NCBI GenBank assembly: GCA_020849945.1 | Contig: JADZFK010000242.1 | Span: forward strand, 1-33,420 | From: Pirellulales bacterium | GTDB taxonomy: Bacteria > Planctomycetota > Planctomycetia > Pirellulales > Lacipirellulaceae | Length of the DNA: 33,420 nt | Direction: 5' to 3' | In this document: positions 1 through 9,230 of the stretch, piece after piece | Numbering within the stretch: the first letter of the stretch is position 1 | How the letters are laid out: each line of letters opens with the position of its first letter | The notes under the pieces: model-generated | Databases searched by the model: none | Seen by the model: the letters and a program-made list of their open reading frames with translations, nothing else | What the model was told of the DNA's origin: nothing | Position numbers and translations under genes: made by a program

Positions 1-178
1 CGCTGCTAACCAGAACGACATGCCGTTTCTCTTCCAGCAGTTGAACAAGCTGCTCGGCGATATTGGTGACTCGCTGCTGATCGAGCGTGCCATCCTCGCA
101 CGCAAGTACGCGGGTCCCCACCTTCACCACCACGGTGCGAGAGCGAGAATCCAATTCTTGTCGAGCGGTGGAGGACAT
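1..178 (-). CDS. proB: Glutamate 5-kinase, N-terminal fragment (cut by window edge)
   Basis: ProB phosphorylates glutamate to glutamyl 5-phosphate, the first step of proline synthesis in the cytoplasm. Translating the minus strand from ATG 178-176 gives about 59 residues: MSSTARQELDSRS, then the amino-acid-kinase opening VVVKVGTRVLACEDGTL, then RVTNIAEQLVQLLEEKRHVVLVSS. The VVKVGT..L strand-loop, the QRV..IA..L helix and the VLVSS strand are the usual order at the ProB N terminus, where SSGAV would follow. The frame stays open to base 1, so this is truncation by the window and not a broken gene. The start is the only ATG that begins just before the conserved strand. The partner proA is not visible. 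Confidence 0.85.
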   Translation of the reverse strand, partial: MSSTARQELDSRSRTVVVKVGTRVLACEDGTLDQQRVTNIAEQLVQLLEEKRHVVLVSS

Positions 179-288
179 GGAATTCACTTGCTTATGCAAC
201 GGTTGATAAGGCAACTTGCGCGACTACAGATACTACTTCCGCACGCTTCATGCGCATGCGACTCGGCGGCTGTCACAAACCCCCGCGC

Positions 289-597
289 TCAGGCCGGTTG
301 TAGGACGCGAATATCTGCACTGACCAGCATATCCTTCACGCGCTCTCGGTAGCGAAGCATGTGTGGCGCATTCAAATGCGCGGCAAGCGATTCGACGCTT
401 TCCCATTTCTCGACAACCGTGATCGCATCCGAACGCTCGGCGGGCAGCCCGGGGATGCTGGTCGAGAGATCGACCGCGGGAGCGTACTCCAGGCACCCTG
501 CCTCTGCTCGAACCTCGGGCACGAGCTGCTTGAATTCGGCGAGGAATTCCTGTCGGCAGCCACTTTGCAGGTGTAGCGTAGCAATCACATGGATCAT
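289..597 (-). CDS. Antibiotic biosynthesis monooxygenase (ABM) domain protein
   Basis: A 102-residue single-domain protein of the ABM dimeric alpha/beta-barrel family, cofactor-free quinol or small-aromatic oxygenases related to YgiN. The sequence shows MIHVIATLHLQSG, a helix EFLAEFKQLVPEVRAEAGCLEYAP, the strand AITVVEKWESVESLAAHLNAPHM and a final helix RERVKDML. The E.GCL.Y and E.W.S...L..H motifs are diagnostic. The start at 597 is the conserved MI.V position; an upstream extension to 696 is possible but has no homologous sequence. The gene lies 110 bases downstream (in its own reading direction, upstream of proB) and is probably its own unit. The substrate cannot be told. Confidence 0.8.
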   Translation of the reverse strand: MIHVIATLHLQSGCRQEFLAEFKQLVPEVRAEAGCLEYAPAVDLSTSIPGLPAERSDAITVVEKWESVESLAAHLNAPHMLRYRERVKDMLVSADIRVLQPA

Positions 598-734
598 GGT
601 AAAACCCCAATTTCCGCAAAACCTATTACGATAATCGACCGCCCCCGAAACGAAAAGACAGGCTTTCGTATTTCTAAGCGCCAATCTGCTTTTCACATAG
701 GGAACCTCCCGGCTCCAAGCGCGTGAGGAAACAC

Positions 735-905
735 CAATTCGAGTTAGCGGCGGCCGCCAGGCCGCTGTTTTAACCGGTCATCTTTGCCACTCGTTTCCAC
801 CACTTGTGCCGAAACCAGTAGCCCACTTTCCAAAAAATCACAACCTCTCCGCAAGATTGATATTGTACTCATCTCGCTCCGCGAGCGGAGTACTTAGATT
901 TCTTC
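735..905. repeat. Dispersed intergenic repeat, copy 1 (spacer 598-1163)
   Basis: The 566-base spacer between the ABM gene and lexA holds no convincing gene. From about 735 it carries a repeat beginning AATTCGAGTTAGCGGCGG. This contains a hairpin, AGCGGC...GCCGCT (746-766), followed by GTTTT. The repeat continues through GAAACCAGTAGCCC (810-823), then AAAAAATCACAACCTCTCCG and a CTCGCTCCGCGAGCGGAG palindromic block near 872-891. Almost the same string recurs after rlmKL at 11788, and its first part recurs at 14091. The hairpin plus T-run could act as a terminator, but its placement is not consistent with that in every copy. Confidence 0.8.
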
Positions 906-1036
906 CAACCTCCACCCACCGATTGGAGCGAGAAAGTATTCGGATAGCCTTTTCTATCCTTCTATTCCATCCCCGCCCCACCCCCCCGGAAATTCTGAAA
1001 AAATTCGCCAAAAAACGTGGCTACCCCCCTTGACGA

Positions 1037-1052
1037 TGTACGGCCGTATACA
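1037..1052. promoter_or_regulatory. Candidate LexA operator (imperfect palindrome) upstream of lexA
   Basis: The 16 bases TGTACGGCCGTATACA form an imperfect dyad (TGTA...TACA outer arms) about 110 bases before the lexA start. LexA normally represses its own gene by binding a palindrome in its promoter. A TTGACG hexamer starts at 1030 just before it, but no well-spaced -10 box is evident. This is a position-based guess; the box of this lineage is unknown to me. Confidence 0.3.
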
Positions 1053-1163
1053 ATAGCCTGTAGTTCAGGTGTGCAGCGGAACACTACCGCTAGATTATAC
1101 GCGCGGGCTGGGTGCCAGCCTGCGTACCCCCCCGTTCACTTCGCAAGCATGGAGCCTTTCGCA

Positions 1164-1766
1164 ATGGCGCTTTCAGACCTAACACCCCGGCAGCGGGAAG
1201 TCTTTGATTTCATTCTAGACAAAATTACCAATCGCGGTTACGGCCCGACCGTCCGTGAGATCGGCGACGAATTTCAGATCAGCTCGCCAAACGGCGTGAT
1301 GTGCCATCTGAAAGCACTGCAAAAGAAGGGGCTGATCACACGCGAACCGAACCTCTCTCGGTCGATCCAGATCAGCGAAGCCTATCGGCAAGAGCAGGGC
1401 ATCCCGCTCGTTGGCCAAATCGCGGCCGGCAACCTCTCCGAAGCCATCGAACAGGCCGAACGCTTTGCGTTCGACGATTGGTTCCCCCAACGCAAGAACC
1501 AGTTTGCCTTGCGCGTGAAAGGGAATTCGATGATCGATGCGCAAATTGCCGATGGCGACCTCGTCATTTGCCGCCGCTGCCGCACCGCGCATAAGGGCGA
1601 TATTGTCGTGGCACTAACCGACGAAGGCGAAGCAACTCTCAAGTACTGGTATCCCGAGGCAAATCGCGTTCGGCTTCAACCCGCGAATGCCTCGATGAAG
1701 CCGATCTACTGCCGCAACGCCCAGGTCATCGGCATCGTAACCGGCGTTGTCCGCCGCGTCGTCTAG
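1164..1766 (+). CDS. lexA: LexA repressor / SOS self-cleaving transcription factor
   Basis: A 200-residue LexA. The N-terminal winged helix is LTPRQREVFDFI (6-17), GYGPTVREIG (25-34), and the recognition helix near SSPNGVMCHLKALQKKG (40-56). The C-terminal S24 peptidase has the Ala88-Gly89 cleavage site (GQIAAGN), the nucleophile Ser122 in GNSMIDAQIADGD and the general base Lys160 in ATLKYWY. All autoproteolysis residues are present, so it should be RecA-responsive and repress DNA-damage genes as a dimer. The start at 1164 is chosen because GGAG (1151-1154) lies nine bases before it; ATG 1149 has no ribosome site. The gene is monocistronic here with no SOS gene next to it. The recognition helix differs from that of E. 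coli, so a lineage-specific operator is expected. Confidence 0.95.
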   Translation: MALSDLTPRQREVFDFILDKITNRGYGPTVREIGDEFQISSPNGVMCHLKALQKKGLITREPNLSRSIQISEAYRQEQGIPLVGQIAAGNLSEAIEQAERFAFDDWFPQRKNQFALRVKGNSMIDAQIADGDLVICRRCRTAHKGDIVVALTDEGEATLKYWYPEANRVRLQPANASMKPIYCRNAQVIGIVTGVVRRVV

Positions 1767-2346
1767 ATGCCCGTTGACACGAATTAACCTCTGCCGCAGA
1801 CGGGGGCCGATGGTTTCAGCAAAGTGCAACCGCCGGCTTTCGTCGGCGGCTATCGGAACGACGCTTTGTCCCCAATACTCCCCTCCCTTTTAGGGAGGGG
1901 GTGGGGGAGGGGTCGTGCATTGCCGCATTCTTGACCTTGCTCGAACCGCTAACCGATCCCGTACAGGTTTTTATTGGCGAAGCCCACTACATCGCTAAGC
2001 TCACCACGACGGCAAAACGTACACAACGGAGTTACTTGTTACTTGTGAGGGTATCCGGGGGATACGGGATACACAGACCCCGGCTTTGCCCAGGGTCTTG
2101 CCCCGATGTTACGATGCGAGGCTGGCTTAACCCCCGGAAAAGCCAGGGCTGAATGTAGTTCCAATTCCCGGACACCTTCAACGGGCTTGTTGCAATTGAT
2201 ATCTGAATTCACCTTCCCGCTCGAATCCTGTTGATCTTGTTAATCCTGTCTAAAGAATGTTTTCGTCGTGTCCGCCGTGTCTTTGTGGTGATCGTGAATT
2301 AGCGCGACGGTATTGATTTCTGAAAAGTGCATTCGAAGAAGTTCCA
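1767..2346. other. Gene-free spacer between lexA and kbl with repeat fragments
   Basis: No supported gene. There is a short GC hairpin, CCGCCG...CGGCGG, near 1831-1850. A purine/pyrimidine-rich inverted string, CTCCCTTTTAGGGAG with GGGGTGGGGGAGGGG after it, lies at about 1879-1913; related strings occur near 18665 and 19855. A GATCTTGTTAATCCTGTC element starts near 2232 and is related to elements at 9360 and 14147. It is followed by a GTGTCCGCCGTGTCTTTGTGGTGA string resembling 31939-31971. A ribosome site for kbl (GAAGAAG, about 2334-2340) ends the spacer. Confidence 0.6.
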
Positions 2347-3540
2347 ATGACAACGACTATCCCAACATCCGTTACGCAAACGCTCGACAGCATTCGCGAG
2401 GCCGGCCTCTACAAACGCGAACGTGAAATCCGTTCTCCGCAGTCCGCCAAGATCGCCGTGGCAGATGGCCGATCGGTGCTCAACCTATGCGCAAACAACT
2501 ATCTGGGGCTTGCGAATCACCCCGAAGTGGTGAAGGCCGCGCATGAAGCGCTCGACCGTTGGGGCTTCGGTCTCTCCTCGGTCCGATTCATCTGCGGCAC
2601 CCAATCTTGCCATCGCGAATTGGAGCGAGCCTTGAGCGATTTCCTCGGCACTGAGGATACGATTCTTTACTCTTCCTGCTTTGATGCGAACGGCGGGCTG
2701 TTTGAAACGCTCCTCTCGGCCGACGATGCGGTCATCAGCGACGAACTCAATCACGCCTCGATTATTGATGGTATCCGCCTTTGCAAGGCGAAGCGTTACC
2801 GGTATCGCACGAATGACATGGGCGACTTGCGCGAAAAACTGCAAGAAGCGACTGCCGCCGGAGCGAGTACGAAACTCATTACGACCGATGGCGTCTTCTC
2901 GATGGACGGCACTTGCGCCCGGCTCGACGCCATTTGCGAGTTGGCGGACGAGTTCAATGCGATCGTTCATTTCGACGATTGCCATGCCACCGGATTTTGG
3001 GGAGCCACCGGCCGAGGCACCCACGAGTACCGCGGCGTGGTTGATCGGATCGATTTGACATCAGGTACGTTAGGCAAAGCGCTCGGCGGCGCAAGCGGCG
3101 GATACATTGCCGGCCGTGCCCCCTTCATCGAACTACTTCGCCAACGCTCGCGGCCGTACCTGTTTTCAAACTCAATCGCGCCGCCCATCGTCGGCGGATC
3201 GCTCAAGGCGATCGAGATTGCCCGCACGGATTCGGCTCGTCGCGAATCGCTTCGCAAGAACGCCGCGCTGTTCCGCTCCGAAATGACTCGTCGAGGGTTC
3301 AACATCGTGCCCGGCGAGCATCCCATCGTGCCAATCATGCTGGGCGAGGCCACGTTGGCGGCCCGAATGGCCGAGAAACTGCTTGAGCTAGGGGTCTACG
3401 TGATCGGGTTCTCGTACCCGGTTGTACCGATGGGGGCCGCGCGAATTCGCGTCCAAGTATCGGCCGAACACACCGAAGCCGACCTCCTGTTCGCCATCGA
3501 ACAGTTCGACCAGGCTCGGAAAATGGTTCAAGCAACGTGA
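2347..3540 (+). CDS. kbl: 2-amino-3-ketobutyrate CoA ligase (glycine C-acetyltransferase)
   Basis: A 397-residue PLP enzyme of the alpha-oxoamine synthase family. Kbl cleaves 2-amino-3-oxobutyrate with CoA to glycine and acetyl-CoA, the second step of threonine breakdown. Visible hallmarks are [11 protein letters not shown] (50-60), [14 protein letters not shown] (78-93), [11 protein letters not shown] (132-142), the PLP-contacting FDDCHATGF (209-217) and the Schiff-base lysine Lys244 in [10 protein letters not shown]. Length and lysine position match E. coli Kbl. The signature CGTQ..H favours Kbl over the related BioF, HemA and SPT enzymes. The usual partner threonine dehydrogenase (tdh) is not in the window, so the substrate may come from elsewhere. 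It is convergent with the next gene, 47 bases apart. Confidence 0.93.
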   Translation: MTTTIPTSVTQTLDSIREAGLYKREREIRSPQSAKIAVADGRSVLNLCANNYLGLANHPEVVKAAHEALDRWGFGLSSVRFICGTQSCHRELERALSDFLGTEDTILYSSCFDANGGLFETLLSADDAVISDELNHASIIDGIRLCKAKRYRYRTNDMGDLREKLQEATAAGASTKLITTDGVFSMDGTCARLDAICELADEFNAIVHFDDCHATGFWGATGRGTHEYRGVVDRIDLTSGTLGKALGGASGGYIAGRAPFIELLRQRSRPYLFSNSIAPPIVGGSLKAIEIARTDSARRESLRKNAALFRSEMTRRGFNIVPGEHPIVPIMLGEATLAARMAEKLLELGVYVIGFSYPVVPMGAARIRVQVSAEHTEADLLFAIEQFDQARKMVQAT

Positions 3541-3587
3541 GTGCGGCGATCGAGCACTCGAACTGGCCACGGCCATGGCAACGAACG

Positions 3588-6224
3588 CTACTGGCGAAAC
3601 ATTGAGTTTTTCTCGTCGCCATGAGAAAGCAAAAACGCCATCAGGTCGAGCAACTCCGCTTCACTAAGCGTGTTGAGCAGCCCGGCAGGCATCATCGAAG
3701 TCGGCGAAGGCTCCATCGATTCAATTTCGGGCCGGTCAATCGTTACGATTGCGTTCGGGTCCTGCATGTTTGTGTTAACCATGATGCCTTCCTTGTTGAA
3801 GTTCGTGATTCGACCGGTTACTACCTGGCCTCCCGAAGTCGTGATGACGACTGCCTGGTATTGGTCGCTGACAACCTTGCTTGGTTCCATGACCGACTCC
3901 AAGATATCGCGTGGGCTGAAACGCCCCGCAAGACCGGTAAGGTCGGGCCCGACCGCCCCGCCATCTCCGGCGAAGTGATGGCAGGCGTAACAGTTGGCGG
4001 CCGCAAACATCGCCTTTCCATGCTTGAAATCTCGCCCCTTCAACTTGGTAGAAAGCAGCGGAAGCACTTCCTCCATCTTCCATTCCTTGACGAACGGACG
4101 CGGCGGCGTCACGGGCAGGGCTTGTGCCTGTAGCTTCGGGGCCGCCAGTTCACCAAGTTCCTTTCGCTCGGCTTCGGAAATGTTCGCCAGACAATCGTTT
4201 CGCAATTCCTCCATGAAGGTGGGGAAGTTATTGCCGCCACGATACTGCCGCGCGTGGACGAACCACTCCAGCAATTGACGGTGGAGTTCAGGTGTCCAAC
4301 CAACCTTGAGGTACCGCAACGAGCGCACGAGATTGATTTGCTCTTCCTGGGCAGGCGCGGTAGCCACTAGTGCCATGCCTTTTCGAGCAGCCGAAGGTGC
4401 TTGAAGATAACACATCAACTCTGTCAGCATGCCATTGGCTCGCGCATCGCGGGCGGGGTAAATGGAATCGAGCCGCGCAATGACCCGATCGCGAACCGAT
4501 TCCTCGGGTGCGCCCAAACGGTAGAAGGCCAGTTCGCAAACGCGGATCGCCTGCAATCGCTGATCGTCTGAGAGCGTTTCCCAATCGAGACGGTCAAGGG
4601 CCAGGAATACTTGGCCTTGAAGACGGTGGGGCAGGGCACCGCCGATTGAAAACGTCGGCACCGGAGTATCCAAATCGGGGCCTTTCGGCTTGTAGCTCCG
4701 CGGCACTTTGCGAACCAACGCCAACAGGACTTCAAGCAATGTTTGAGGGTTTTGCTCGGCGAGCGCTCGTGACTCCCATTCGGCGAGAGGCCTGTGTTCG
4801 ATCGCCGTTCGGGCGGCCGATCGCAGAAAGCGATCCGAACTGCCCAGGTGTGGCCACGCCTTTTCCACGGCATCGGGGTGATCGCCAACGTGAAGCGTTT
4901 CTAGTTCGCGTCGTAGCGCTCGCTGCTCTTGGTTTGGTTGATGGCCATCGGCGCGGGCCGTCGATTCGCTTCCCACATAGGTCAGGCGATACAAGCCCGA
5001 TTGCGTGAGCCGACCGCCGATCAAGAAATACATAGCGCCGTCCCGCTGATTCACGACGGCATCGGTCAACGGCAACGGCGTGGCCCACATGAACTCCTCC
5101 GAAGTCGCCGCATAGGAAGAGCCCTCTGGCTGCAAATGGATCGCATACATCTTGCCATAGGTCCAATCGCAAATGAAAAGTGCATTCTGGTACTTTGCCG
5201 GGAACTTCGCGCCATAACCAAACGTGATCCCTGTGGGCGAACCAAGCCCAGTATTCACAACCGGCGGCAACGTATCAGCGTAGTAGACGGGCCACTTCGC
5301 GCTGCCGTTTCGCCACCCCCAATCAGTTCCACTGGAAACATGACACACGCGGGTAGGCCGATACCACGGCGCGCCGATGTCCCATTCCATATCGGCATCG
5401 TAGGTGAACAGCTCACCATCGGCATTGAACGCAATATCAAAAGGGTTTCGATACCCACTCGAAATGCGCTGCCAGTTCTTGCCGTCGGGATCGACCTGGT
5501 AAATAGCACCAGCCGGCGCTGGCATGCCTCGCATGAAACCAACGCCATAGATACGCGGCAAAAGTTGATCCTCGTCCCAAATCTCGGGTACTCGCGATTC
5601 GGTGCCTGGAACCGGCAACGAATTATTCCCGCAAACCACGTATAACGATTTTCCATCAGGGGCCAGCACCACGGCATGAGGGCCATGCTCACCATCGCCC
5701 TCCACGTGTTGCAGCCGCTTCACGAGGTCGAGTTCGCCGTCGCCATCGGAGTCGGTTACGCGATAAAGCCCGCTCTGCTTGCGGTCACGGTTCATCATCA
5801 CGTAGAGGCTATCAAACGCCCACAATAAACCTTGAGCACCACGTACCTTGGCCGGGATGCGCTCCACACGAACGCGGCTCGAATCTGTTTTCGTATCGGC
5901 GACGATCGGCGCAGCCCCTTCATCGGCTAGCGACACACGATACAAACCGCCGTTCTCGTCGCTTACGATGAGCCGACCCCGTGGATCGGTGCAGAGGTTG
6001 ACCCACGACCCCTCACGATCCTTCGGCACCGAATACAGCAGTTCGACTTGGAACCCCTCGGGCACATGAATCTTGTCAGCGGGCGTGGCACTCGACGAGA
6101 GTTCGAAGGCCTCACGACTTGGCTTCTTCGCGGTTTCATCTGCCGCGGCAGTTCCGCCCGCCGCCCAATTTGCAGCCAACACCATGAGCAGTATCGACCG
6201 AAGTACAATATTCTGGAACGGCAT
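3588..6224 (-). CDS. Secreted PVC-type c-type cytochrome / beta-propeller dehydrogenase-like protein
   Basis: An 878-residue exported protein. An N-terminal signal segment (NIVLRSILLMVLAANWAAGG) precedes a sugar/sorbosone-dehydrogenase-like beta-propeller with WVNLCTDPRGRLIVSDENGG, GDGEHGPHAVVLAPDG and GYRNPFDIAFNADGELFTYD. A middle region looks helical, HEAT-like. The C-terminal 'PVC-type' heme domain has CYACH at about 745-749, VGPDLTGLAGRF, the block ILESVMEPSKVVSDQY and a terminal SMMPAGLLNTLSEAELLDLMAFL, which would supply the axial Met. Such proteins are abundant in Planctomycetes and are thought to oxidise sugars or alcohols in the periplasm, passing electrons to the attached heme. The substrate is unknown. 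ATG 6224 was chosen over 6251 because GGAGG lies seven bases upstream. Confidence 0.88.
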   Translation of the reverse strand: MPFQNIVLRSILLMVLAANWAAGGTAAADETAKKPSREAFELSSSATPADKIHVPEGFQVELLYSVPKDREGSWVNLCTDPRGRLIVSDENGGLYRVSLADEGAAPIVADTKTDSSRVRVERIPAKVRGAQGLLWAFDSLYVMMNRDRKQSGLYRVTDSDGDGELDLVKRLQHVEGDGEHGPHAVVLAPDGKSLYVVCGNNSLPVPGTESRVPEIWDEDQLLPRIYGVGFMRGMPAPAGAIYQVDPDGKNWQRISSGYRNPFDIAFNADGELFTYDADMEWDIGAPWYRPTRVCHVSSGTDWGWRNGSAKWPVYYADTLPPVVNTGLGSPTGITFGYGAKFPAKYQNALFICDWTYGKMYAIHLQPEGSSYAATSEEFMWATPLPLTDAVVNQRDGAMYFLIGGRLTQSGLYRLTYVGSESTARADGHQPNQEQRALRRELETLHVGDHPDAVEKAWPHLGSSDRFLRSAARTAIEHRPLAEWESRALAEQNPQTLLEVLLALVRKVPRSYKPKGPDLDTPVPTFSIGGALPHRLQGQVFLALDRLDWETLSDDQRLQAIRVCELAFYRLGAPEESVRDRVIARLDSIYPARDARANGMLTELMCYLQAPSAARKGMALVATAPAQEEQINLVRSLRYLKVGWTPELHRQLLEWFVHARQYRGGNNFPTFMEELRNDCLANISEAERKELGELAAPKLQAQALPVTPPRPFVKEWKMEEVLPLLSTKLKGRDFKHGKAMFAAANCYACHHFAGDGGAVGPDLTGLAGRFSPRDILESVMEPSKVVSDQYQAVVITTSGGQVVTGRITNFNKEGIMVNTNMQDPNAIVTIDRPEIESMEPSPTSMMPAGLLNTLSEAELLDLMAFLLSHGDEKNSMFRQ

Positions 6225-6788
6225 CAATCGACCTCCATCGGTGTTCGTCAAGCAGTCGCTATTTGTGTATAGGGCCGAACCGTAGTTCAGGTTGCAAGAT
6301 AGTGTGTTCCGCCTGCCGGGCAGGACTATGGATCGATCGCTACGTGGTTAATTCACCATCACTCGACCAACCCCGAGCCAGTTGCAAGGCGAAAACTCAA
6401 TTTCCGTCGCCGTTGGCTCGGGGGCAAACGATCCGAGAGGGGCCATATTCCATGCCTCATCTATAGGTGCCGGTGGTGATATTGAGTGGTCGTTCATAGT
6501 TTTGCTCGGCTCGCGGGGCCTACTTGCGGCGTTCCTATGATGCACCGCTTTCCGCAACCCAAGCCAATTCCTGGCAAGCTCATATTATGCGTGCAGAACC
6601 CCTTTCCGCAAAGCAATGAATCGGAGGATATTATTGGACTATTATTGGGAACTAAACCGGATCATCATTGAATACGGTCGAGGGGCAAGATTCCGCGGTA
6701 AGGCCGCAATGCAGTGCAACCCAGATGTTCGTTGGTTGCGCACCCTTGCTAGGGGCCGCACGTTCGCATCGCTACAGGAAAGTGTCGC
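6225..6788. other. Divergent spacer without a supported gene
   Basis: This 564-base gap separates the divergent cytochrome gene and the DUF819 gene, so both promoters should lie here; no clear -35/-10 pair could be chosen. It contains an interrupted inverted repeat (CGAGCCA 6374-6380 / TGGCTCG 6414-6420), a CTCGGCTCGCGGGG string near 6508 related to the CCGAGCGGG repeats at 16306 and 20057, and two TTTCCGCAA words. Small ORFs cross it on both strands, but none has recognisable protein features. Confidence 0.5.
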
Positions 6789-7958
6789 ATGACTCCCCCA
6801 TATGTCACGGGCACGGCAGGAATACTGGCTGTGTTGAGCAGTGTTTGTGCCGTATTCTTCTGGCTGGAAAAGGCTACGGGGTGGCGACTGTTTCAGTACA
6901 TGCCTCCGCTGGTGTTCATCTATGCGACACCGATTTTACTCACCAATCTGCAGGTGCTCCCGCTCGAGTCGGCGGTCTATGAAAGTATCGAGAGCCTCCT
7001 GCTTCCCATGATGCTCACCTTGCTTCTGCTGAATGTCAATTTCAGCGGAGCGCTACGCATCATGGGGCGAGGCGTGGGCGTCATGCTCTTTGGTTCGTTG
7101 GGGGTGATGATTGGCGCGCCATTAGGATTGCTTGTCGTGCGCCGGTGGCTCGGGCCAGACGCCTGGATGGCATACGGCGCTCTCGCCGGCAGTTGGATCG
7201 GTGGAACAGGCAACTTGATGGCCGTCAACCAGATGCTCGATGCCCCCGGTGCGGAAGGAGGCTTGGCCGTACTGGCCGATTCCACCCTTTATTCCTTGTG
7301 GCTTCCCGTGCTGCTTATTTCCAAGCGATTCGCAACATCATTCGCCCGTTTCACGGGGGTTGAATCGGATCGTGTCGAACAGCTCCGCGCAATTGCAATT
7401 GCCGAACGGCATGAACCTCGTGTTCCCACGACTCGCGATTACCTATTCCTCGTCTGTATCACGTTGGTAGCTACCTGGGTTGCCAATTCGTTGGCCTCTG
7501 TGCTGCCCGTCAAGGAGCCGTTCCTCTCCGTAAATACATGGAAGATACTGCTGATAACGTCATTGGGAATCGCGTTGTCGTTCACGCCGATGCGTCGCAT
7601 TCCGGGGAGCCAAGATTTGGGGATGGCATTCGTGTTCCTGTTTGTGGCCAAGATGGGTGCAACGGCCGACCTTTCCAGTGTGGCCAAGCAAGCAATCCCA
7701 TTTCTGGCCGGTGCGTTCATCATGATTTCCACCCACGGCCTGTTCTGCCTGATCGGGGCCAAACTGTTCCGATCCGATATCCATACGGCCGCCATCGCCA
7801 GCGCCGCCAACATAGGCGGTGCCGCATCGGCCTCGATCGTGGCCTCGCACCACTTGCCGGCCCTGGTCCCTTCAGCCATCCTTATGGCCCTGATTGGCTA
7901 CGCCATCGGCACCTATTGCGGATATCTTACGGCGCTCCTCTGCAGGATGCTGATGTGA
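6789..7958 (+). CDS. DUF819 family integral membrane protein
   Basis: A 389-residue inner-membrane protein with about ten to eleven hydrophobic helices and almost no soluble part. The paired signature loops of DUF819 (YjcL-like) proteins are visible: GSWIGGTGNLMAVNQ near residues 137-151 and SAANIGGAASASIVAS near 337-352. These Gly/Asn-rich, symmetry-related loops suggest a transporter with two inverted halves, but no substrate is established for the family. The first helix starts right after MTPPYVTGTAG, supporting ATG 6789; an AGGAAAG ribosome site (about 6776-6782) fits. The gene stands alone between divergent and convergent neighbours. Confidence 0.85.
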   Translation: MTPPYVTGTAGILAVLSSVCAVFFWLEKATGWRLFQYMPPLVFIYATPILLTNLQVLPLESAVYESIESLLLPMMLTLLLLNVNFSGALRIMGRGVGVMLFGSLGVMIGAPLGLLVVRRWLGPDAWMAYGALAGSWIGGTGNLMAVNQMLDAPGAEGGLAVLADSTLYSLWLPVLLISKRFATSFARFTGVESDRVEQLRAIAIAERHEPRVPTTRDYLFLVCITLVATWVANSLASVLPVKEPFLSVNTWKILLITSLGIALSFTPMRRIPGSQDLGMAFVFLFVAKMGATADLSSVAKQAIPFLAGAFIMISTHGLFCLIGAKLFRSDIHTAAIASAANIGGAASASIVASHHLPALVPSAILMALIGYAIGTYCGYLTALLCRMLM

Positions 7959-8054
7959 ATGAACACCGAAACAGCACGGGGCAGGGCAGGGGAGGGGAGT
8001 AGGGGAGTAGGGCGGCCCGCCTTAATCTCACAATCTCGTCGCTGGTTTCCTTTC

Positions 8055-9230
8055 TCATTCCAACGGTCGTTTCGCAAAAGCAAACGACTTGCTGTGGCCT
8101 TCATCATACGCCGGGTCGTTCGGGTCGAAACTGCTGATTCGTACCTTGGGCATCACGGCTTGAAGGAACTTCTGTTCTCCCAGGTAGATGGCCGTGTGGC
8201 GAATCTTGCCATCGTCGCCCAAGAAGTACAGCGTATCTCCGCGCCGCATGTTGGTTCGATGCCAACGTGTGGCTGTCAGTTGTCCTACATAAAACTGTTG
8301 GTACGAATCACGGGGCAAGTGGAAGCCGACAGCGGCATAACTCATCTGCACTAAACCCGAGCAATCGATGCCTTGCTGCGTGCGGCCTCCCCAGAAGTAC
8401 GGTGTGCCGATGAGTCGTTTGCCTGTGGTAATCGCTAGTTCTATATCGTTCGTCGGTTCCTCGATCATTCGGCAATGAGACGCCGGCAAGGCAGCGGAAG
8501 CCCCCTTGTCGCCAGGCAAGATCACCCAGATATCCTTCTCATCGCTCTTGCGGTACTTCAGCCGCGCTCCCGCGGGGATCGTAAGCCCCTTGCCGACCTC
8601 GCAGTCGGCAAGAACCAACACTCGTGGGCCATCCAGGTATTTGGCAAACGTATCCCCATCCACACGTTCAACGTCTCCGCTTGCGATATACCCCAAGTAC
8701 CCCTCTCGGCTATGGACGAGCAAGTGCTCCGCTTCCTCGCGAAGCAAGAAGAGAGGCTCTGCGAACAGGCAATCGTTCTCTTGCGTTCGCTTACCAATTG
8801 GCTTGTCAAAGCAATAGCTATGGCTTCGTCTGACGAATCCGAACTGCTTGCTTCCTAAACCACTGGCGGGGAGCGACTCGAGTCGGTCTTCGATCTTGAA
8901 ACCTAGGAGCGTGAGATACTGTACAATAGCCGAATGGGTTTCGGCGAGCTCCACATATCCGTGGAGCACGACTTGCTTTGCTGCATGGGCCTCGGCAATC
9001 ACGTGGAACGCACAGAGGCGACGGTCGTTGCCCAACTCACGCGAGAAGGCTTCAATGTATTGTGGAAGTCGTTCTGGCGCCCCCTCGAGTTCTGGCTCGA
9101 CCTTGCGCGCAAGCCACGCAACGCCGCGAGGCCCGGCGGGTTCCGGGCTCGGTGACGAAGTTGGTTCAGCGCCCCGCAACCAACTCGCGCCACCCATTAG
9201 CAATAACAGCGGCAAGAACATGCGTTGCAT
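8055..9230 (-). CDS. Secreted NlpC/P60 (C40) peptidoglycan hydrolase
   Basis: A 391-residue exported protein. The signal peptide MQRMFLPLLLLMGGASWLRG is followed by a long N-terminal region with SH3b-like beta segments and then the NlpC/P60 catalytic domain (about 260-391). That domain shows GTPYFWGGRTQQGIDCSGL with nucleophile Cys290, DSYQQF, GDTLYFLG and the base His345 in IRHTAIYLG. C40 enzymes hydrolyse gamma-D-Glu-diamino-acid bonds in wall stem peptides or recycled muropeptides. The architecture recalls the dipeptidyl peptidase VI/YkfC group. The third polar residue is probably Gln357 instead of the more usual His. It is convergent with the DUF819 gene. The 96-base gap to that gene holds G-rich strings (GGGCAGGGCAGGGGAGGGG). 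Confidence 0.88.
   Translation of the reverse strand: MQRMFLPLLLLMGGASWLRGAEPTSSPSPEPAGPRGVAWLARKVEPELEGAPERLPQYIEAFSRELGNDRRLCAFHVIAEAHAAKQVVLHGYVELAETHSAIVQYLTLLGFKIEDRLESLPASGLGSKQFGFVRRSHSYCFDKPIGKRTQENDCLFAEPLFLLREEAEHLLVHSREGYLGYIASGDVERVDGDTFAKYLDGPRVLVLADCEVGKGLTIPAGARLKYRKSDEKDIWVILPGDKGASAALPASHCRMIEEPTNDIELAITTGKRLIGTPYFWGGRTQQGIDCSGLVQMSYAAVGFHLPRDSYQQFYVGQLTATRWHRTNMRRGDTLYFLGDDGKIRHTAIYLGEQKFLQAVMPKVRISSFDPNDPAYDEGHSKSFAFAKRPLE

Noticed and set aside
20-352. Plus-strand ORF of 110 codons at the window start
   Set aside because: It runs opposite the proB fragment, has no recognisable motif and has shadow-type composition.
806-1033. 75-codon plus-strand ORF before lexA
   Set aside because: It translates the dispersed repeat (copy 1); the same string occurs in other spacers with different frames.
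6348-6557. Small minus-strand ORF (inner start gives about 49 residues, MNDHSISPPAPIDEAW...)
   Set aside because: No ribosome site, no recognised family, and it covers an inverted repeat; kept as spacer. A conserved match in relatives would change this.
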